A stretch of 64,000 nt of DNA from Hymenochaete sp. R1 (lineage: Eukaryota > Basidiomycota > Agaricomycetes > Hymenochaetales > Hymenochaetaceae), in NCBI GenBank assembly GCA_019400425.1, contig JAFREE010000022.1, positions 171,574 through 235,573 on the forward strand. Reading direction: 5' to 3'. Below, in pieces: positions 1 to 12,018 of this stretch. Each line of letters opens with the position of its first letter. Within the stretch, counting starts at the first letter, position 1. A program made the translations under genes and the position numbers. The notes under the pieces are model-generated. The model did no database searches and was not told where the DNA came from. It saw only the letters and a program-made list of their open reading frames with translations.

Positions 1-17
1 GGATATATTCGGTATCC

Positions 18-1049
18 ATGTCTGGTAGCGTACCGATTGCCTTTTCCGCCGACTCGCAACCAGAAAGAACAGGGGATAGCTCAAGAAAGCGCAATGCACC
101 TACGCACCCCGACGAACCCGTCCCGACACGCTCCAAACAATCAAATGATAATTTGTTAAGGAAAGGTGGCTTCGCGGCTCCTACCTGGAAGCGTCTGGCA
201 GACGACCCTTTAATACGAGTTTGGCCAGATCTGGACCCATCGACGTACTTTCCGCGCGACGGCGAGCTGCATAAGCTTGTCGAAGAGGTGGCGGGTATAG
301 TTCCGGGTCGCTACATTCTTCCACGTAACGATGGGCGCACCGATATGGAGAAAGTCGTAGACCAACTCGACAGATACTTTGCATATGAGCGCATTCGCAC
401 CAACCTGCCTACCTCACCAAACGTCGACAGCAATATGTACTGTGCGGCAATTAAGAAGGGACTAAGGCTGCTCAGTGAGAGTACTCGTACAAGTGCCAAG
501 AAGATCATCGATAGACAAGACAAGAAGTTGGAATGGATGCTGGACACAGAATCGCCCGGTTTCAGGGTCGTATTTGGAGACAACGACGAGGATGCAAAAC
601 ATTTGCGTAGCCTCATCAAGGAAGAATGGTATGCAGAGCCAAAGAAACCAAAGTCCATGAAACTTCTCGAGCGGATCGACGATCCGGAACTCAATAAATT
701 AGTTGAACGACTGGAATCAGGACACGGTGATCGTTCTTCCTATAATGAAGGGATTGGCTATTTGATCGACATTCTTGCGATTGTCAAGAACTTGCGTGTG
801 TTGGCGCAGGAATGTCAGGACCTCAGGGAGAAAACGAAGGATACGGAAGTACATTCACGATCGGTTCTTAACTGCATATCGGCGTGTGCCAACGGGAAGG
901 CCACGTGCCTAGTGTGGAGAACGCGCAGCAAATACAGCAACTTCCAGGAGCTTGTCGAAAACGCGAAACAATCACCCGATTATTCCAGTCGTGTTCAGGA
1001 GTTAGGCGAAGTCGAGGTGATGATGCAAACTGGTCAGACACCCTACTAA
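18..1049 (+). CDS. Family A paralogue 1, unknown protein (343 aa)
   Basis: Intronless frame of 343 codons from the ATG at 18 to a TAA ending at 1049. Function is not recognised. Residues 1-45 are Ser/Pro/Arg-rich with a basic SRKRNAP cluster and an RSKQS motif, as expected of a disordered tail with a possible nuclear localisation signal. Next come a GGF...W+R segment, VWPDLDPS and DGELHKLV (about residues 50-95), a helical stretch with VVDQLDRY, the motif QDKKLEWMLD, an IKEEWY motif, and a C-terminal KYSNFQE...YSSRVQEL block. The same order of motifs occurs in three other genes of this window (1876-2925, and two on the - strand at 60.1-63.6 kb). No signal peptide or membrane segment is visible. 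Only 17 bases precede the ATG, so its promoter lies outside the window. Confidence 0.75.
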   Translation: MSGSVPIAFSADSQPERTGDSSRKRNAPTHPDEPVPTRSKQSNDNLLRKGGFAAPTWKRLADDPLIRVWPDLDPSTYFPRDGELHKLVEEVAGIVPGRYILPRNDGRTDMEKVVDQLDRYFAYERIRTNLPTSPNVDSNMYCAAIKKGLRLLSESTRTSAKKIIDRQDKKLEWMLDTESPGFRVVFGDNDEDAKHLRSLIKEEWYAEPKKPKSMKLLERIDDPELNKLVERLESGHGDRSSYNEGIGYLIDILAIVKNLRVLAQECQDLREKTKDTEVHSRSVLNCISACANGKATCLVWRTRSKYSNFQELVENAKQSPDYSSRVQELGEVEVMMQTGQTPY

Positions 1050-1722
1050 TATGCATGGAAAGAGCAGAACAGATTGATGTCTTGGTCTCGTACTTTGGAA
1101 GTGTGGGCTTGGGAGTGAATCCCAATCTTTCACTGTGGCATGTGTGCGGCAACAAGAAAATTGTAAACGAACGCGTCTGAGCCAATAAAAGGTATGTCTT
1201 TCACGAAACCCCCTCCCCTTCCTCCTTTTCTTTCCTACGTTCATTTGCCTTCGCGCATTAATCACTGCAAATAGTCTTTTTTTTTCATTAATTAAGGATG
1301 CATGACGATTAAGGTTCATTATCATTTGCTTACAGCCTCATGAAAGTACTCCTTATAAGAGTCCTTCCAGAGACTTCAGAGATTGCTGCACATCACGCAA
1401 CTCTTTCTGGGTGTGCATTACTTCTTCCAGGTTAATTATATCAAGCGCAAAGTCAACGAATGACTCCTTTTAGCGCGCTTCTGTCGCTGGAAATACCTCC
1501 AGTCATCACTTTGCACATTCAAATCATGAGAAATGGGATCCTTTGCCGTGTCGACGAGTCGTCAGCGTACGAGTAAAAGTACATTTCTCTTAACTATGAA
1601 GTATCTTTGCGACATCACTTACCACTCACAATGCCGATGAAAGCAAAAACTTAGCCGAACGAAAACTCTGCGCTGGATCTTACGGACGCTCCGTTTGAAT
1701 CGGTAACGGATCTAAAAGCAAT
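1050..1722. other. Intergenic, no gene seen
   Basis: Spacer between two tandem family A genes. It holds a T-rich run near 1278-1290 and AT-rich stretches. No open frame with family motifs was found. It should include the 3' end of the first gene's transcript and the distal promoter of the next. Confidence 0.5.
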
Positions 1723-1747
1723 GTGCAATGGAGTTTCGGCTATATAG
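1723..1747 (+). promoter_or_regulatory. Conserved family A promoter element with TATA-like core
   Basis: The stretch contains GTGCAATGGAG followed by TTTCGGCTATATAG, about 130 bases before the ATG at 1876. Closely similar stretches (CAATG, then TTGGCTTTGAGA or TTGGCTTTAAGAG) lie upstream of two other family A genes on the - strand. Conservation in non-coding DNA plus the TATATA core suggests a core promoter. It is inferred from comparison within this window only. Confidence 0.5.
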
Positions 1748-1875
1748 CGTGCGACATATTCTTCATACCCAACGCACTCTCGTCTACGATTTCAACGAAC
1801 TCCCACTCTTCCGTCCAGGCCTCGCTTTCTCATAGTCCATATCTTTTCGTGCAATCTCCGATCTATCCAGTGTTT

Positions 1876-2925
1876 ATGTCTGACAATACCCCGGCATCCT
1901 CCTCTATCGATTCCCCCCAACAAGGAAGTGGAGGGAAGGGGTCGAGGAAGCGAAACGCGCCTGCACATCCTAGCGAACCTGATTCGTCTCGCTACAAGCA
2001 GTCAGAGGAAAAGTTTCTCAGGGAAGGTGGTTTCACGTCTTCTACCTGGAAACGTCTGGCAGATGATCCTTCAATACGGGTTTGGCCAGACGTAGACCCA
2101 TCGGTGCACTTTCTGCAGGGTGGTGAGCTACATAGGCTCGTTCAAGATGTGGCGACGACCATCCCGCGAAAGATGCATCCTAATAGCGACTCGCGCACCG
2201 ATCTAGAGAAAGTCACGGACCAATTCGACAGATATCTTGCCTTGGAGCGCATACGCGATATGCTTCTTGCCATGCCGAAGATTCATCAAAACGATTACTG
2301 GCTTGCAATCAGGCGTGGAATCAGACTTATCATCCACGATACTCGTCAAAGTGCCAAAAAGATCATCAGCAAACAGGACAAGAAGTTGGAATGGATATTA
2401 GACCCCGAATCGCCCGGTTTCAGTATCGTTTTCTTGAGCAAAGACGATGCAGAGGACGCATACCATCTCATCAAAGAGGAATGGTATACGGACTCAAGAA
2501 AAGAGCCAGAATACATAACGCTTCTAAAGGAGATCAACGATCCGGAGCTCGACGAACTGGCCAAACGATTGGACCCGGAACATGGGCAGTCCCATTCTTT
2601 GAACGTCGGAATAGACTATCTGCTCGACATTCTTGCGACTGTCAATAAATACACCAGACTAGAGCAGGAGTACGAGAAACTCAAAGAAAAAAGAGAGGAT
2701 ATTAAGGTGCGTTCAGTTCTCGACGGCCTATCGAAATCTGCCCATAAACGGGAGGTGAGTCTATTGCTTAGAGCCCGCAAAAAGTACAGTAATTTTCAAG
2801 AGATTATTAATGAGGCGAAGCATGCACCGGACTACTCTAACCGCATACAAGAACTGCTCGAAATTGAAGGGTTGTTGTTTGGTGGTCAACTTCATATGCA
2901 TGAAACAGTGATGTCTCTGTCTTGA
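1876..2925 (+). CDS. Family A paralogue 2, unknown protein (349 aa)
   Basis: Intronless. The open frame extends upstream to 1723, but the ATG at 1876 is preferred because the protein then starts MSDNTPASS and aligns with its paralogues, and the upstream part overlaps a promoter-like TATA stretch. The order of motifs is SRKRNAPAH, RYKQSEEK, GGF...WKRLADDPS, VWPDVDPS, GGELHRLV, VTDQFDRYLALER, QDKKLEWILD, IKEEWY, YLLDILATV, KKYSNFQE and YSNRIQELLEIE. It is the closest relative of the gene at 18-1049, about 0.8 kb upstream on the same strand, so the pair is a tandem duplicate. The protein is charged and predicted mainly helical, with no signal peptide or membrane segment. Function unknown; nuclear location is a guess from the basic N-terminus. 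Confidence 0.75.
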   Translation: MSDNTPASSSIDSPQQGSGGKGSRKRNAPAHPSEPDSSRYKQSEEKFLREGGFTSSTWKRLADDPSIRVWPDVDPSVHFLQGGELHRLVQDVATTIPRKMHPNSDSRTDLEKVTDQFDRYLALERIRDMLLAMPKIHQNDYWLAIRRGIRLIIHDTRQSAKKIISKQDKKLEWILDPESPGFSIVFLSKDDAEDAYHLIKEEWYTDSRKEPEYITLLKEINDPELDELAKRLDPEHGQSHSLNVGIDYLLDILATVNKYTRLEQEYEKLKEKREDIKVRSVLDGLSKSAHKREVSLLLRARKKYSNFQEIINEAKHAPDYSNRIQELLEIEGLLFGGQLHMHETVMSLS

Positions 2926-4153
2926 CAGAATAACGTCGTTAAATTGTGCCTCTAATTTCTTCCTGTGGCGATGAGAGATTTATTAGTAACTTTATCTCTT
3001 TATGTTCTCTTTTGATCCATACTCTTCTGTTTCCTTGCGTGATTCAAGGGTTACCATTTCTTGTTCCTCGTGGGTGTACAGCTGTCAATTTCCATGACAT
3101 CGCCTTCGTATGCTCGCACTCTTTCTTGAGCTACTACTTATGGAGACATACTTCATTATTGCTATTCTCACTTTAAACGTTAAATCAAGTCTGGATTCCA
3201 CAATGTGTATCAAGGAAAGTTTTTAAATAAAGGTATTAAACGCGAAGGCTGGCCCATTTAAGTTGATAAAGAACAGTGATAATGATCAGTAAGTACAGCA
3301 TTCACCAAAAACAAGCCCCATGAGTTCCGATCCCGTGCAGCTCATCTAAGCACTTGGAATGACATCAAAAACACTGTTTCCAAACTTCTCTGGTCAATCC
3401 CGGGGAATGTAATCGCCTCAACCCGCTTATGTTAGATTTGGTGATACTGGAGTGCCCTGTCGGAGTTCATTTGCTTTAGAATAGAGATTCGCGATATTTT
3501 TATTTTTCAGGGACATGCAGGTGCATCATGGTGCATCCTTATGCCTTTCACAAGGATCGAGATGGCCCTACGTAATGACTATAAAGTAAATGCGCATGCG
3601 TTGTGTACTTCTATTGACGCGTTGCGTCAGGTGGCTCACGCGTCTTAGCCACAAACAATGAGATGCGCGCGCAGGGTCGCACAAAACGGAAACTCCAGAA
3701 CACAAACACAACCACAGAACTTTATTTATTTATTTCAGTTACATTCGAGCGAGACACAAAATGAAAGACATTTCAAAAGAAAGCATCCAGAAAAATATGA
3801 GTAATAAGAAAAAGAAGAAAAGAGTAAGAAAGGTGAGGTACGGAGCAGGAAAAAAGGAAACAAGAGAAATTTCTGACAAAAGGTTGGGTGCAATCAACAC
3901 GTCCTAGGCGTTTGCGAGAAATGAGGTTAGGTAGTGTGTAATGAAGATTGTTAGTGACGAGCGAGGATGAATGTTGCATGAAGTAGAGGATAGAGGCATA
4001 TGATGAGGGCTGCGACATATAGAATCCCGCCTGCGGGAAGAGAGTGGTAGCATAATGGTAAAAAGAAAGGGAAGGATAATGAACGAGGGTGAGGTGAAAA
4101 GGAGAAGTAAAATACAAAGAAAAATTGTACCCGACTTTTCGAACATCAGTACT
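2926..4153. other. Intergenic, no gene seen
   Basis: This is the space between the 3' ends of a + strand and a - strand gene. Short frames occur (for example 2946-3176) but lack family resemblance or plausible codon structure. An AT-rich TTTATTTATTTATTT stretch lies near 3721. Nothing else was recognised. Confidence 0.4.
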
Positions 4154-5435
4154 TCAGCGTTTCGCCGCCCTCGCCGCCCTCGCCGCGGCGTTTGCAGCAC
4201 TAGTCGCGCGAGCGGCGGCACGCATAGCAGGAGTGATCATTTCATCTGGCAGGTCTTCCTCCTCAGATGTATCGTACACAATAAAGAACGAATCACTGGA
4301 AGCACTAGCATACGAGTCCTGTCCAAAGTCAGGTAGGAAGCTATCGATCACTCTTCCTCTGGCGGCAGGCGAGTTGGAATCGAAACCACTGGCGCTGGAT
4401 TCGCTGAGAGAGAGGTGAGAGAATTCGGAAGCGAGAGGATCCAGAGAGTAAGGCGGAGGGTGGAAGGGGAGTGGGAGCGAAGATGGGAAAGTGCGCGGAT
4501 ACAGATATGAATCGCCATTCTGTGAAGGGAGGAAACTATCAGCTGAGTTTCTTTAAGTTGAAACCGTACTGAGATGAACTTACAACGCCAGAGCCAACCA
4601 TTCCATGATCTCCGAAGTACTCGCCACCGTTCCCACTAAATTCAGACGGCGTATGCGGAAGAGTCAAGGGCAAAGGCATACAGCCAGGCGTCATCCCAGG
4701 CATCGTCCACGGACCCGGACGAGGCGTTACAAGCCGAATCGTGGGCTCTACGTCAATCTTGACGACTACCTCCTTCTTGGGCTTGAGACGGCGCAGACGG
4801 CGTTCCTGTTCACGTTCGCGTTTGAGAGCGCGGTGGGCTGGGCTGAGGGACTTGCTTGCCTTTCGGCTTGAGTGGGCCTTGTTGCTGGAGGAGTCGGTAA
4901 TGGTAGTAACCAGAGTGCTGCTGGAAGAGTGCGTGGTGTCGGAGACCGCCTCGGACGAGGTGGTTTCGGTGCTTGAGTTCGAGATAGTTCTTGCGATGGG
5001 CTCCATCTCGGATCCGGATCCAGCTAGAGAACCACTTGCAGAGTCGGCGCCGGCGCTCAACTCTTCTTCTTCCTTCATGTTCAACCCAAACATCGCCTCA
5101 AGAGTCACCCTCAGATCCATCAATCGCCTCTTCCTTTTCCTCTCCTTCCTCGACTTCAAAATCAGCTTCATTGTCTGATAACTCGACACCGCCCTCCTCG
5201 TCGTTCTGAACGTGAGCATGTCTCGAGCCGACGCGAACTTGCGGAGGATCTCGCGGTTGGACATTGGGAGCTGGTAGACGACGCCCGGGCGCGGGTTTGG
5301 ATTGAGCGCGAGAAAAGCGGCTTCCTGAGCTTGCATGTACTCCCAGGAAGTTAGGGAGGAGCTGGAGCCGGAGCGTGAGGGTAGAGAGGGCCTTCGCGTT
5401 GAGAAACGGCGCGACTTGGGCAGGAGGTGAGGCAT
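4154..5435 (-). CDS. Unknown basic/Ser-rich protein, two exons (405 aa)
   Basis: Exon 1 is 5435-4584 and exon 2 is 4519-4154, joined by a 64-nt intron (donor GTAAGT, acceptor TTCACAG). The joined frame is open for 405 codons; without splicing it stops just after the donor. The N-terminal 60 residues are basic and Ser/Arg-rich. Residues about 80-130 hold a strongly basic helix (SRKERKRKRRLMDLR). The middle is Ser/Thr-rich, and the end has an acidic TSEEEDLPDE stretch followed by an Ala/Arg-rich tail (ARAARAAKR). The composition suggests a nuclear or regulatory protein, but no domain was recognised. No signal peptide. Confidence 0.65.
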
Positions 5436-7176
5436 TGTGCTGAACTCAAAAACTGTGGAGATTTGGATCGAGATTAGGGAGGTGTAGGTAGAGTTAAACA
5501 GAGTTACAGACTGGAGCAGAAGTGCTAAATCTATAGACTTGAATCTGGTAATGGAGAGAAATGGGGGGTTGAAAGATGAATGTAGAGATGGACGGGATTA
5601 GAGGAATTCCGGTCTTTCTTATACTCATCCATCTTGTTCCTTAGGCTTTACGCGTCTGGTTGTGGTCGTATGCACGCCTAAGGCAGAGAAAAAGGGTTTC
5701 CGAGTCTGGTAATGTAAGCCTAAGGTGAGTACCAGGGTTCGGGGCACGAAGTCGGAAAGAAGCAGGACAAAATGGGCTGGAGAACTGAAGCGAAGACAGA
5801 GCCACATCAACAAGCCGTTAGGGTTACTTCCGCGTGGTTTGAACCGGTGGAGGCCTATGTCACAATCAAGTCATCATCAGCAAAGAATGGACCGAAAGTC
5901 TTGTGCGAATGAAAAGGGGGATGCTTACCAATGAACACGTTTGCCCACGAAAGGAAAAGAATAAGACAATCGTCTCTTCCTATTTCGTATCTCTTCCCTA
6001 TTTCTCATCCGTTCTCCTCCCCCACGCCTTCCGTAGAGCAGAAAGGATGATGAGAAGTAAGACGAATGGAGCTTGAAGTGCATGGCAATGCAAAGCCGCC
6101 AGTGCATAACGTTAGGAACCTTGTTCCTCCCCACTTTGCCCAAGTTCCCTTTTCCCTATCCACACATACGATTTCACAATGAAATTCACCTAACATCCGT
6201 GTAACGGAATGGCTATGATTTATAATTTCCCTCCTTCGATCTGAAAATGAAGAAAAAGAAAGAAGCCGAAAAAGTGTTGAAAATTGTGACAAAGGTCGAA
6301 TAATACAAAACAGGAAGATAAGCCACTCACATAGGGTCCAACTGAGGGACCCTGTTTTGTTTTGTGTCAGGATCCACACCCTCCAACATTCTCGAGTCCA
6401 TTTCGTGGTTCTTCTGGAAACACTCGACCCTTTACAAATCAAACCCAACTCCAGGTCCCCGTCAAAAGATCAAATAAACGTCGCAAGAGGGATGGGAGTC
6501 CGGAAATAATCTGAGCAAAAGACACCCATCGGCCGAGTTGAGTGCGTGGCTTCTCTGTTGCTGCCTGGCTTCATAAACCCCTATTGAGCCGCTAAGGTGG
6601 AGACACAAGCCATAATCAGCTCGTGAAGGACAGAGCGACCATTGTGGCTTTCGCGCTCGTTACCAAGAAGCGCCGGGGAAAGCCGAGAATGGAAAAGAGG
6701 GCTATTTGCACCCTCCCTCCGCCGAGTCTTCGACACCTCCGCCACGCTATTGTCCCAAAAAATTTTCAATCGCATTGGTAAGTTATGATTTGTGATGGAA
6801 TATATTTTATGTGGGGTACCCACATATGATAGGAGGGTGATGCTGGGAGTCTATTGAGGGCCAAACGAAAGAAAAAGTACTGTTGGTTATTACTCTTGCA
6901 TAGTGAAGAAAGAAGAACGAAAGCGATTAGGATCTAGTCAGCTAGGCACGACACGAAAGAAACCGTAGGCTGAGAACTAGGAGGTGAAAGGGAAGAGAAA
7001 TCCGCACCTAAAAGTGGCTTAGAGTATGAGACGTGATATGGGGGGAATATGGTAAGTGCTGCTCATACAACAAAATCTTGAAGAGCTATAGAAAGGCTTT
7101 TCAGTACAACGACGAATAGAGGGAGAGATGGGAAGGCGAAGGTGGACCTCACATTGTCCAGGTATTTTACACGCTA
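5436..7176. other. Intergenic, no gene seen
   Basis: Upstream region of the - strand gene at 4154-5435. Several short frames up to 147 codons exist on the - strand (for example 6005-6448), but they have no recognisable domain and no paralogue in the window. No RNA gene was recognised. Confidence 0.4.
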
Positions 7177-8420
7177 CTATTCGGAATCCTCATTCGAATC
7201 CATCGCTTCAAGTCCTTTCCGCATTCGCACGCTGCGATTTTTGAACTCTTGCTTGCTTTGATGCAGAAGACAGCGCAGCCGATGCCACGTCATCTTCACA
7301 TGGAAAGAAGTACCGGACTCGTGCCGTTTCCTTGCTATCTCCACATAGTACAACGCTTTAGTCGTCCTAGAGAATATGCTATCTATTTCGTCCCGAGCCC
7401 TATCTCATTAGAAGGAGATGTAGCCTGACCCACCCGGGTTCTTCGTTTCAGAGAACGTCACACCAATGCACCATCTGGGTATTGCTTCTGCCTTCGCATC
7501 GAGGGCGTCTGAATCAGGCGTTAGGTTGTCAGTATCAGACAAGCGTTCGCCAAATTGGGAGCCTCCAGCGCCTCTCGCGGATTTCCTGGCTTCATCGAGC
7601 CTCATCTGAAGCAGAGCCTCGTCGACGAGCCTCTGCATATGATTGACCGGAAGGCGAAGGGGCTATTCGTTGACGGAGAACACATCTGCCAACTTGACGT
7701 TTTTCGCGGCCCTCTGCTCGTATTGATCTTATGGGTACAACCCACGAGATATGATAGCCTGTCTAAGTGTGCGTCGCGGTCCGACTCGCTCCACGAGGCT
7801 TTGACCGTACTCTCCGAGCTCTTCAAGGCCTTTAGATAGTACCGCAACTCATCCTCGAGTTGGTCCTTGTCGAGCTCGGCGACCACTGGCACGATGTCCC
7901 GTACGAGAGTCAAGTTTTCATCAGGGACACCTTCGGCGATAGTTTTCAGGATTGATCGTTTAATTCTTTGAAGTTTGTTTTCTCCATACCTCGGAATCGG
8001 CTCATGAAAGGTTTGAACGCCGTTGCATACAGCGCCAAATGGTTCTTACGAGACTCGCCGTCGTTATCGCCTTCGACAGCCCTGGCGAATTTCAACGGTA
8101 CGTCAAATATGCCGGAATCCTACTCTGTTTCCTCATAACATCGCCGTCTCCCGGCGAGGTCCTGGGATTTATCAGAAGGCACGCATTTAGGCTGATACCT
8201 GTCTAGAAACCGGTCTAGTTGCTTTCTGACCACCTTCAGGTTTCTGTCGTCGTCGGTGATGTTTTCCCGTCCCAGTCACCACCCTGGAACGGTAGTCCGT
8301 TCAGTGAGGGCGGCAGGCTTTTCGGTTTGTCAAATTGTCTTCGTTTCGCAACGGAAGAGTCCTGAGGAGCGGCGCCGCATTTTATGCTAGACTTGGTTTG
8401 CTTTGACGACGTTCTTCAAA
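7177..8420 (-). pseudogene. Decayed family B paralogue
   Basis: Pieces of a protein related to the gene at 20289-21525 lie in order on the - strand but in different frames. Near 8340 is SVAKRRQFDKPKSLPP (basic N-terminus). Near 8250 is NLKVVRKQLDRFLDRY. Near 7890 are PDENLTL and QLEDELRYYLKALKSSEST. Near 7450 is IPRWCIGVTFSET. From about 7360 to the TAG at 7177-7179 is a C-terminal stretch with TWHRLRCLLHQSKQEF. Frameshifts and stops separate them, including a TAA after GYISF at about 7408. The simplest reading is a dead copy. Some breaks might hide introns, but the near-intact copy at 20-21 kb has none. Confidence 0.7.
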
Positions 8421-9130
8421 AGGAAACCACAACAAATATGCGAAACATATCACTCACTCACATCGGGGCAACAACAGCGTCCTACAGTGGAGTGAGAAAC
8501 GAAGGCGTTAGAAGACCGCGTTGAAAGCTCCGTAGGTCTTAACTCATCCATACCCCAAGAACAGCATCGCCATTCTCTTCGCTGCAAAGCAGGATACTAC
8601 CTGCGAAACTAAATGGGAGCGGCGCCTTCAAGCCCGTAGAAGTAGACCGCGCGAGTCTGCTGGATTCCCGAACACGAACGATCAGTTCATAAACTCAACA
8701 AAAAAATCCTTTACAGCACTCACAACGGCACGATCCCGATCCTAATTCTTCCTTATGGGCTGCATCCGAGTCTGGGTCTGGCTCGACATTCGATAAGCCA
8801 GCTTGAAGCTCGAGAGAGACACCGCCAGCCTGAAGCATCACGAATCATGGACATCTGAACATCATGATAGCCGGGTGCCAGACTGCCAGTGCCCGGCAAG
8901 TCGCAGAACCGACTTGAAGGTTGATCGTGGTACTGGTACTGGGACGTGTATGCAATGCGTACCCTTGGTATGTCTATGATGGTGTACTAGCCTGAGCCTG
9001 AGTATGCGATAACAATGAATAGCCTGAGCAAGCTCGGGACGGGTCTGGCTGCCTGTGAAATCGAGGCGAGTTGGTTTGGAGGTCGGAGTCGAGCTTAGGG
9101 TTAGCCAGCTGGGTTACCCGGGTATAGGTT

Positions 9131-9151
9131 GACCCGGGCCGGGCCCGGGTC
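9131..9151. repeat. Perfect 21-nt GC-rich inverted repeat
   Basis: GACCCGGGCC, one central G, then GGCCCGGGTC: two 10-base arms that are exact reverse complements. Further CCCGGGT fragments lie just upstream (about 9116-9124). Confidence 0.85.
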
Positions 9152-9693
9152 ATCGGCTTCGCCGTTTGGCAGGCCTTAGTCTTAGCTGGTCACCGGCCGG
9201 GAAATGCTGGCAGCCGAGAGCCGGGAGCTGAGGGGCAGGCAGGCCCCCATTTCACTTCACTTCACTCAGTGAGTAGAGAAGCCAAAAAATATTAAATAAA
9301 CAAAAAAAAAGCTTTCCCTCTCCTCACCTACGTCAACTCGCTGTTCAATGTTCATTGATTCCGATTCGTCCCCACCAAATTTAAAGCAAAAGAAAGAAGA
9401 AAAAGAAAGGAGAGAAGAGGGAGACATTGGCAGATTCGTCGCTCGAATATGCCAGTGGTGATGACGATCACAAGGCGCAAGCCGCAAGCCTGGGCTACCA
9501 CAGTCCACAGAATCAATTATTTCATTCTTATTCTCATTCTCATTCTTAGTAAGTATCATAGGGACATAGCTAATAAGTAAATATCTCAACAACGAACAAC
9601 GGAACGAAGCAAAACGCCAAACGCGAAACACAATCCGCCGCCAGCACCAGCACCATCAATGCACTGGCAATTAACAATTAATCCATCCCACGA

Positions 9694-9717
9694 GGGACCA
9701 AGGGACCAAGGGACCAA
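9694..9717. repeat. Short tandem repeat, three GGGACCAA units
   Basis: Three exact tandem 8-base units read directly from the sequence. Probably a simple microsatellite. Confidence 0.9.
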
Positions 9718-10302
9718 CGAAGTCGACAGCAAGACAAAAAACAAGGACACGGACGAGGGAACTTGAAAAACGAAGAATCACGAGAACGACAGCTACAGAA
9801 AAGATAAGAATAATGGACAGTGGACAATGGACAATGGCTGGACGTTAAATTTAAATGGTGAACGATGGCGATGGGACGAGAGCATAGCGAACTGAACAAC
9901 GGATTTAAAAAAAAATTAAAATTATGGATTATGAATTCATGACGAATGGCGAATGATACTTGTTACTCTAGGCTTGGATCCCTCTTTCCCTTCCTTCCTT
10001 CTTTCTCCACGCAACAGACCAGCCGACATGGATAAGAACGAAAGAAAAGGAAAGGAGGGGAAAATAGGAAAGGAGGGAGGCGGAAAACGTCTAAGTAGGT
10101 TAGGTTGAGTTTTAGGGCAGAGCGACGTAGGGGGAATATTCCGGGGGTAAAATAAGGGGAATTAAGTAGGAAGGAAAATAACGAATCACAAAATAGCGGA
10201 ATAGCGAATAATTCATAAAAAGAACGAAAGACAAACAGAGAGAAAGAGCAAAGCAAAGCATCCGAAAGCACAGCGTAGAACCGTAAGTGTATCCATATCC
10301 AT

Positions 10303-12018
10303 CTACCAATCAATCTCCCTCGGGAAGAACTTCGCAATCAGACCCTCGTAATACGGCCTCAACGCCTGCACGTCACACGGCGTGTTGCTTTTGCTGTAGA
10401 GGTCGTACGGGTTGAACGCGCGCACGACCTCGCGCGTGGCGAAGTCGGCGGGGGACATGAGGTGCTCGTAGGCGTTCTCGCGGTGCCAGGGGTAGAAGGA
10501 GTGGTAGCGGATCATGTGGAGGGCTTCGGAGGGGAGGGAGGATTGGTCTTTGAGGACGTTGTAGAGGTACTAATCGGGCGGGTGGGTTGGTGGAAGCGTT
10601 AGCTCGAGTTTCCGAGGCAGAAGCGAAAGAAGCGTGGGCGAGAAAGACGGTGAACGAAACGTACCTCGTCATGGCCCCAACTCAACATCACTTTCTCGAG
10701 CCCACATCCCCTCTCGTAGATCCCACACTCACTCGAGTACACGGGGTCCTTCGAGTCGGGATTAAGAGCGAACGTCTCCGGGTAGATGCATTTCGGCGAG
10801 AACGCACAGCCAACGACGAAGGTGTCGCCGACGACGTCCCATTGGCCCTCGGACCCGAAGAAGTGAAGGAGCTTGCCGAGGTCGTGGACGAGGCCTGTCA
10901 CCTGGTGGGTTGAGAATGACGAGTGTTAGTGAATGGGCGTGGGTGATCAGGAGGATGACGAAGGTAAGAAAGAAGATAAGGATTGGGATGAATGCGTGAA
11001 TGAACGGAGTTCGCCGTGCCCGTGTTCGAGACCGAGTTCATTAAATAGAGTTAAGGTTGCAGGGGGTAGAAAGAAAGACAGGCGCAGCATTCAGAACCCG
11101 ACACATGAAAAGGTTCCGCACACTTTACGCCTCTAAGAAGGCATGGCAGTACGCAGATGAAACACCCTCTTTCACAAACAACGCGCCAGAAGTACCAGAG
11201 CGAAAGTTAAGGGGGTCCAAGAAGAAAAAGAAGCTTACCTGCATCCACTCCGGCTTCCCATCTTTCCGTATCGCCTCCGCGGTCTGGAGCAAATGCTCGA
11301 TCTGCGACAGGCTCGTCTGTGCGTTTGCGAGGGAGAGATTGCGTGATAGTTAACCGAGGGCCACGGACACGGACACGATAATGGTGGACCAAGTCACAGG
11401 TGATTGATGAAAGAGAAGTCGTGAATAAATAGGCTTATGAATGGGGCGTAAGAGAACGGAAGGGAACGTACGTCAGGATCCGACTCGTCGATGAGGGTGT
11501 TGAGGAGCTCGATGGCCTGCCAGACGCCCATACGCGCGCGCGTCTTGCGCTTGAAATCCTCACGCGCTTTGAGGTTGTACGCCACCGTCTGTTTCTCTGT
11601 TTTATATTTTCCCCATAAAAGTTGGCAACAAAAAATGAATGGGTAGGCAAATAGTCAGTCAAGCTGGTATTGAAGAGGAATGAAAGGAGGAGGAAAAACA
11701 AAGACGGAAGAGAACGAGAACGTACCGTGCTGTTCCCGATAAAATGCCTTGACGCGCTCGCACGCATCTTCGTACTGCCTGAACTTGTCCTTGTCCTTCT
11801 CGGCATCGAACTTGGCTTCGGACTTCCAGGAGTCGTCGATTTCGGGTTTGAGGATGTTGACTAAAAAGACGAGCGTATTTTATTAGTGTATGTTCTTTGC
11901 TCGTTCCTTCTGGGTAAGGGATGGGTAAAAGATGAGACGGAGGCAGGTGGAACGTACCTTCTTCGATGGCATCTGTGATCTCCTCAAGGGCTTGGCCGTT
12001 CCGTTCAATTCCAGGCAT
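10303..12018 (-). CDS. MIOX: Myo-inositol oxygenase (MIOX), 300 aa, six exons
   Basis: Predicted to oxidise myo-inositol to D-glucuronate with a cytosolic di-iron centre, the first step of oxygenase-type inositol breakdown. Exons: 12018-11958, 11860-11726, 11596-11472, 11316-11239, 10901-10665 and 10569-10303. All junctions are GT-AG and the sum is 301 codons including the stop. Family hallmarks in order are [38 protein letters not shown]...[17 protein letters not shown], the HD-type metal motif [50 protein letters not shown] and the C-terminal [10 protein letters not shown]...[14 protein letters not shown]. These hold the His and Asp residues that bind iron in this family. Length fits the usual 280-300 residues, and no part is missing. 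The acceptor of exon 3 was chosen at 11596 because a nearer AG breaks the frame. Confidence 0.95.

Larger units (their letters stand above)
8421..10302. other. Intergenic with short repeats, no gene seen
   Basis: Contains a GC-rich palindrome at 9131-9151, three tandem GGGACCAA units at 9694-9717, and AT-rich low-complexity DNA towards 9900-10250 that probably includes the 3' end of the myo-inositol oxygenase transcript. No convincing coding frame was found. Confidence 0.4.

Noticed and set aside
1723..1875. N-terminal extension of family A copy 2 from 1723
   Set aside because: Begins with GTG, overlaps the conserved promoter element, and is absent from the paralogues.
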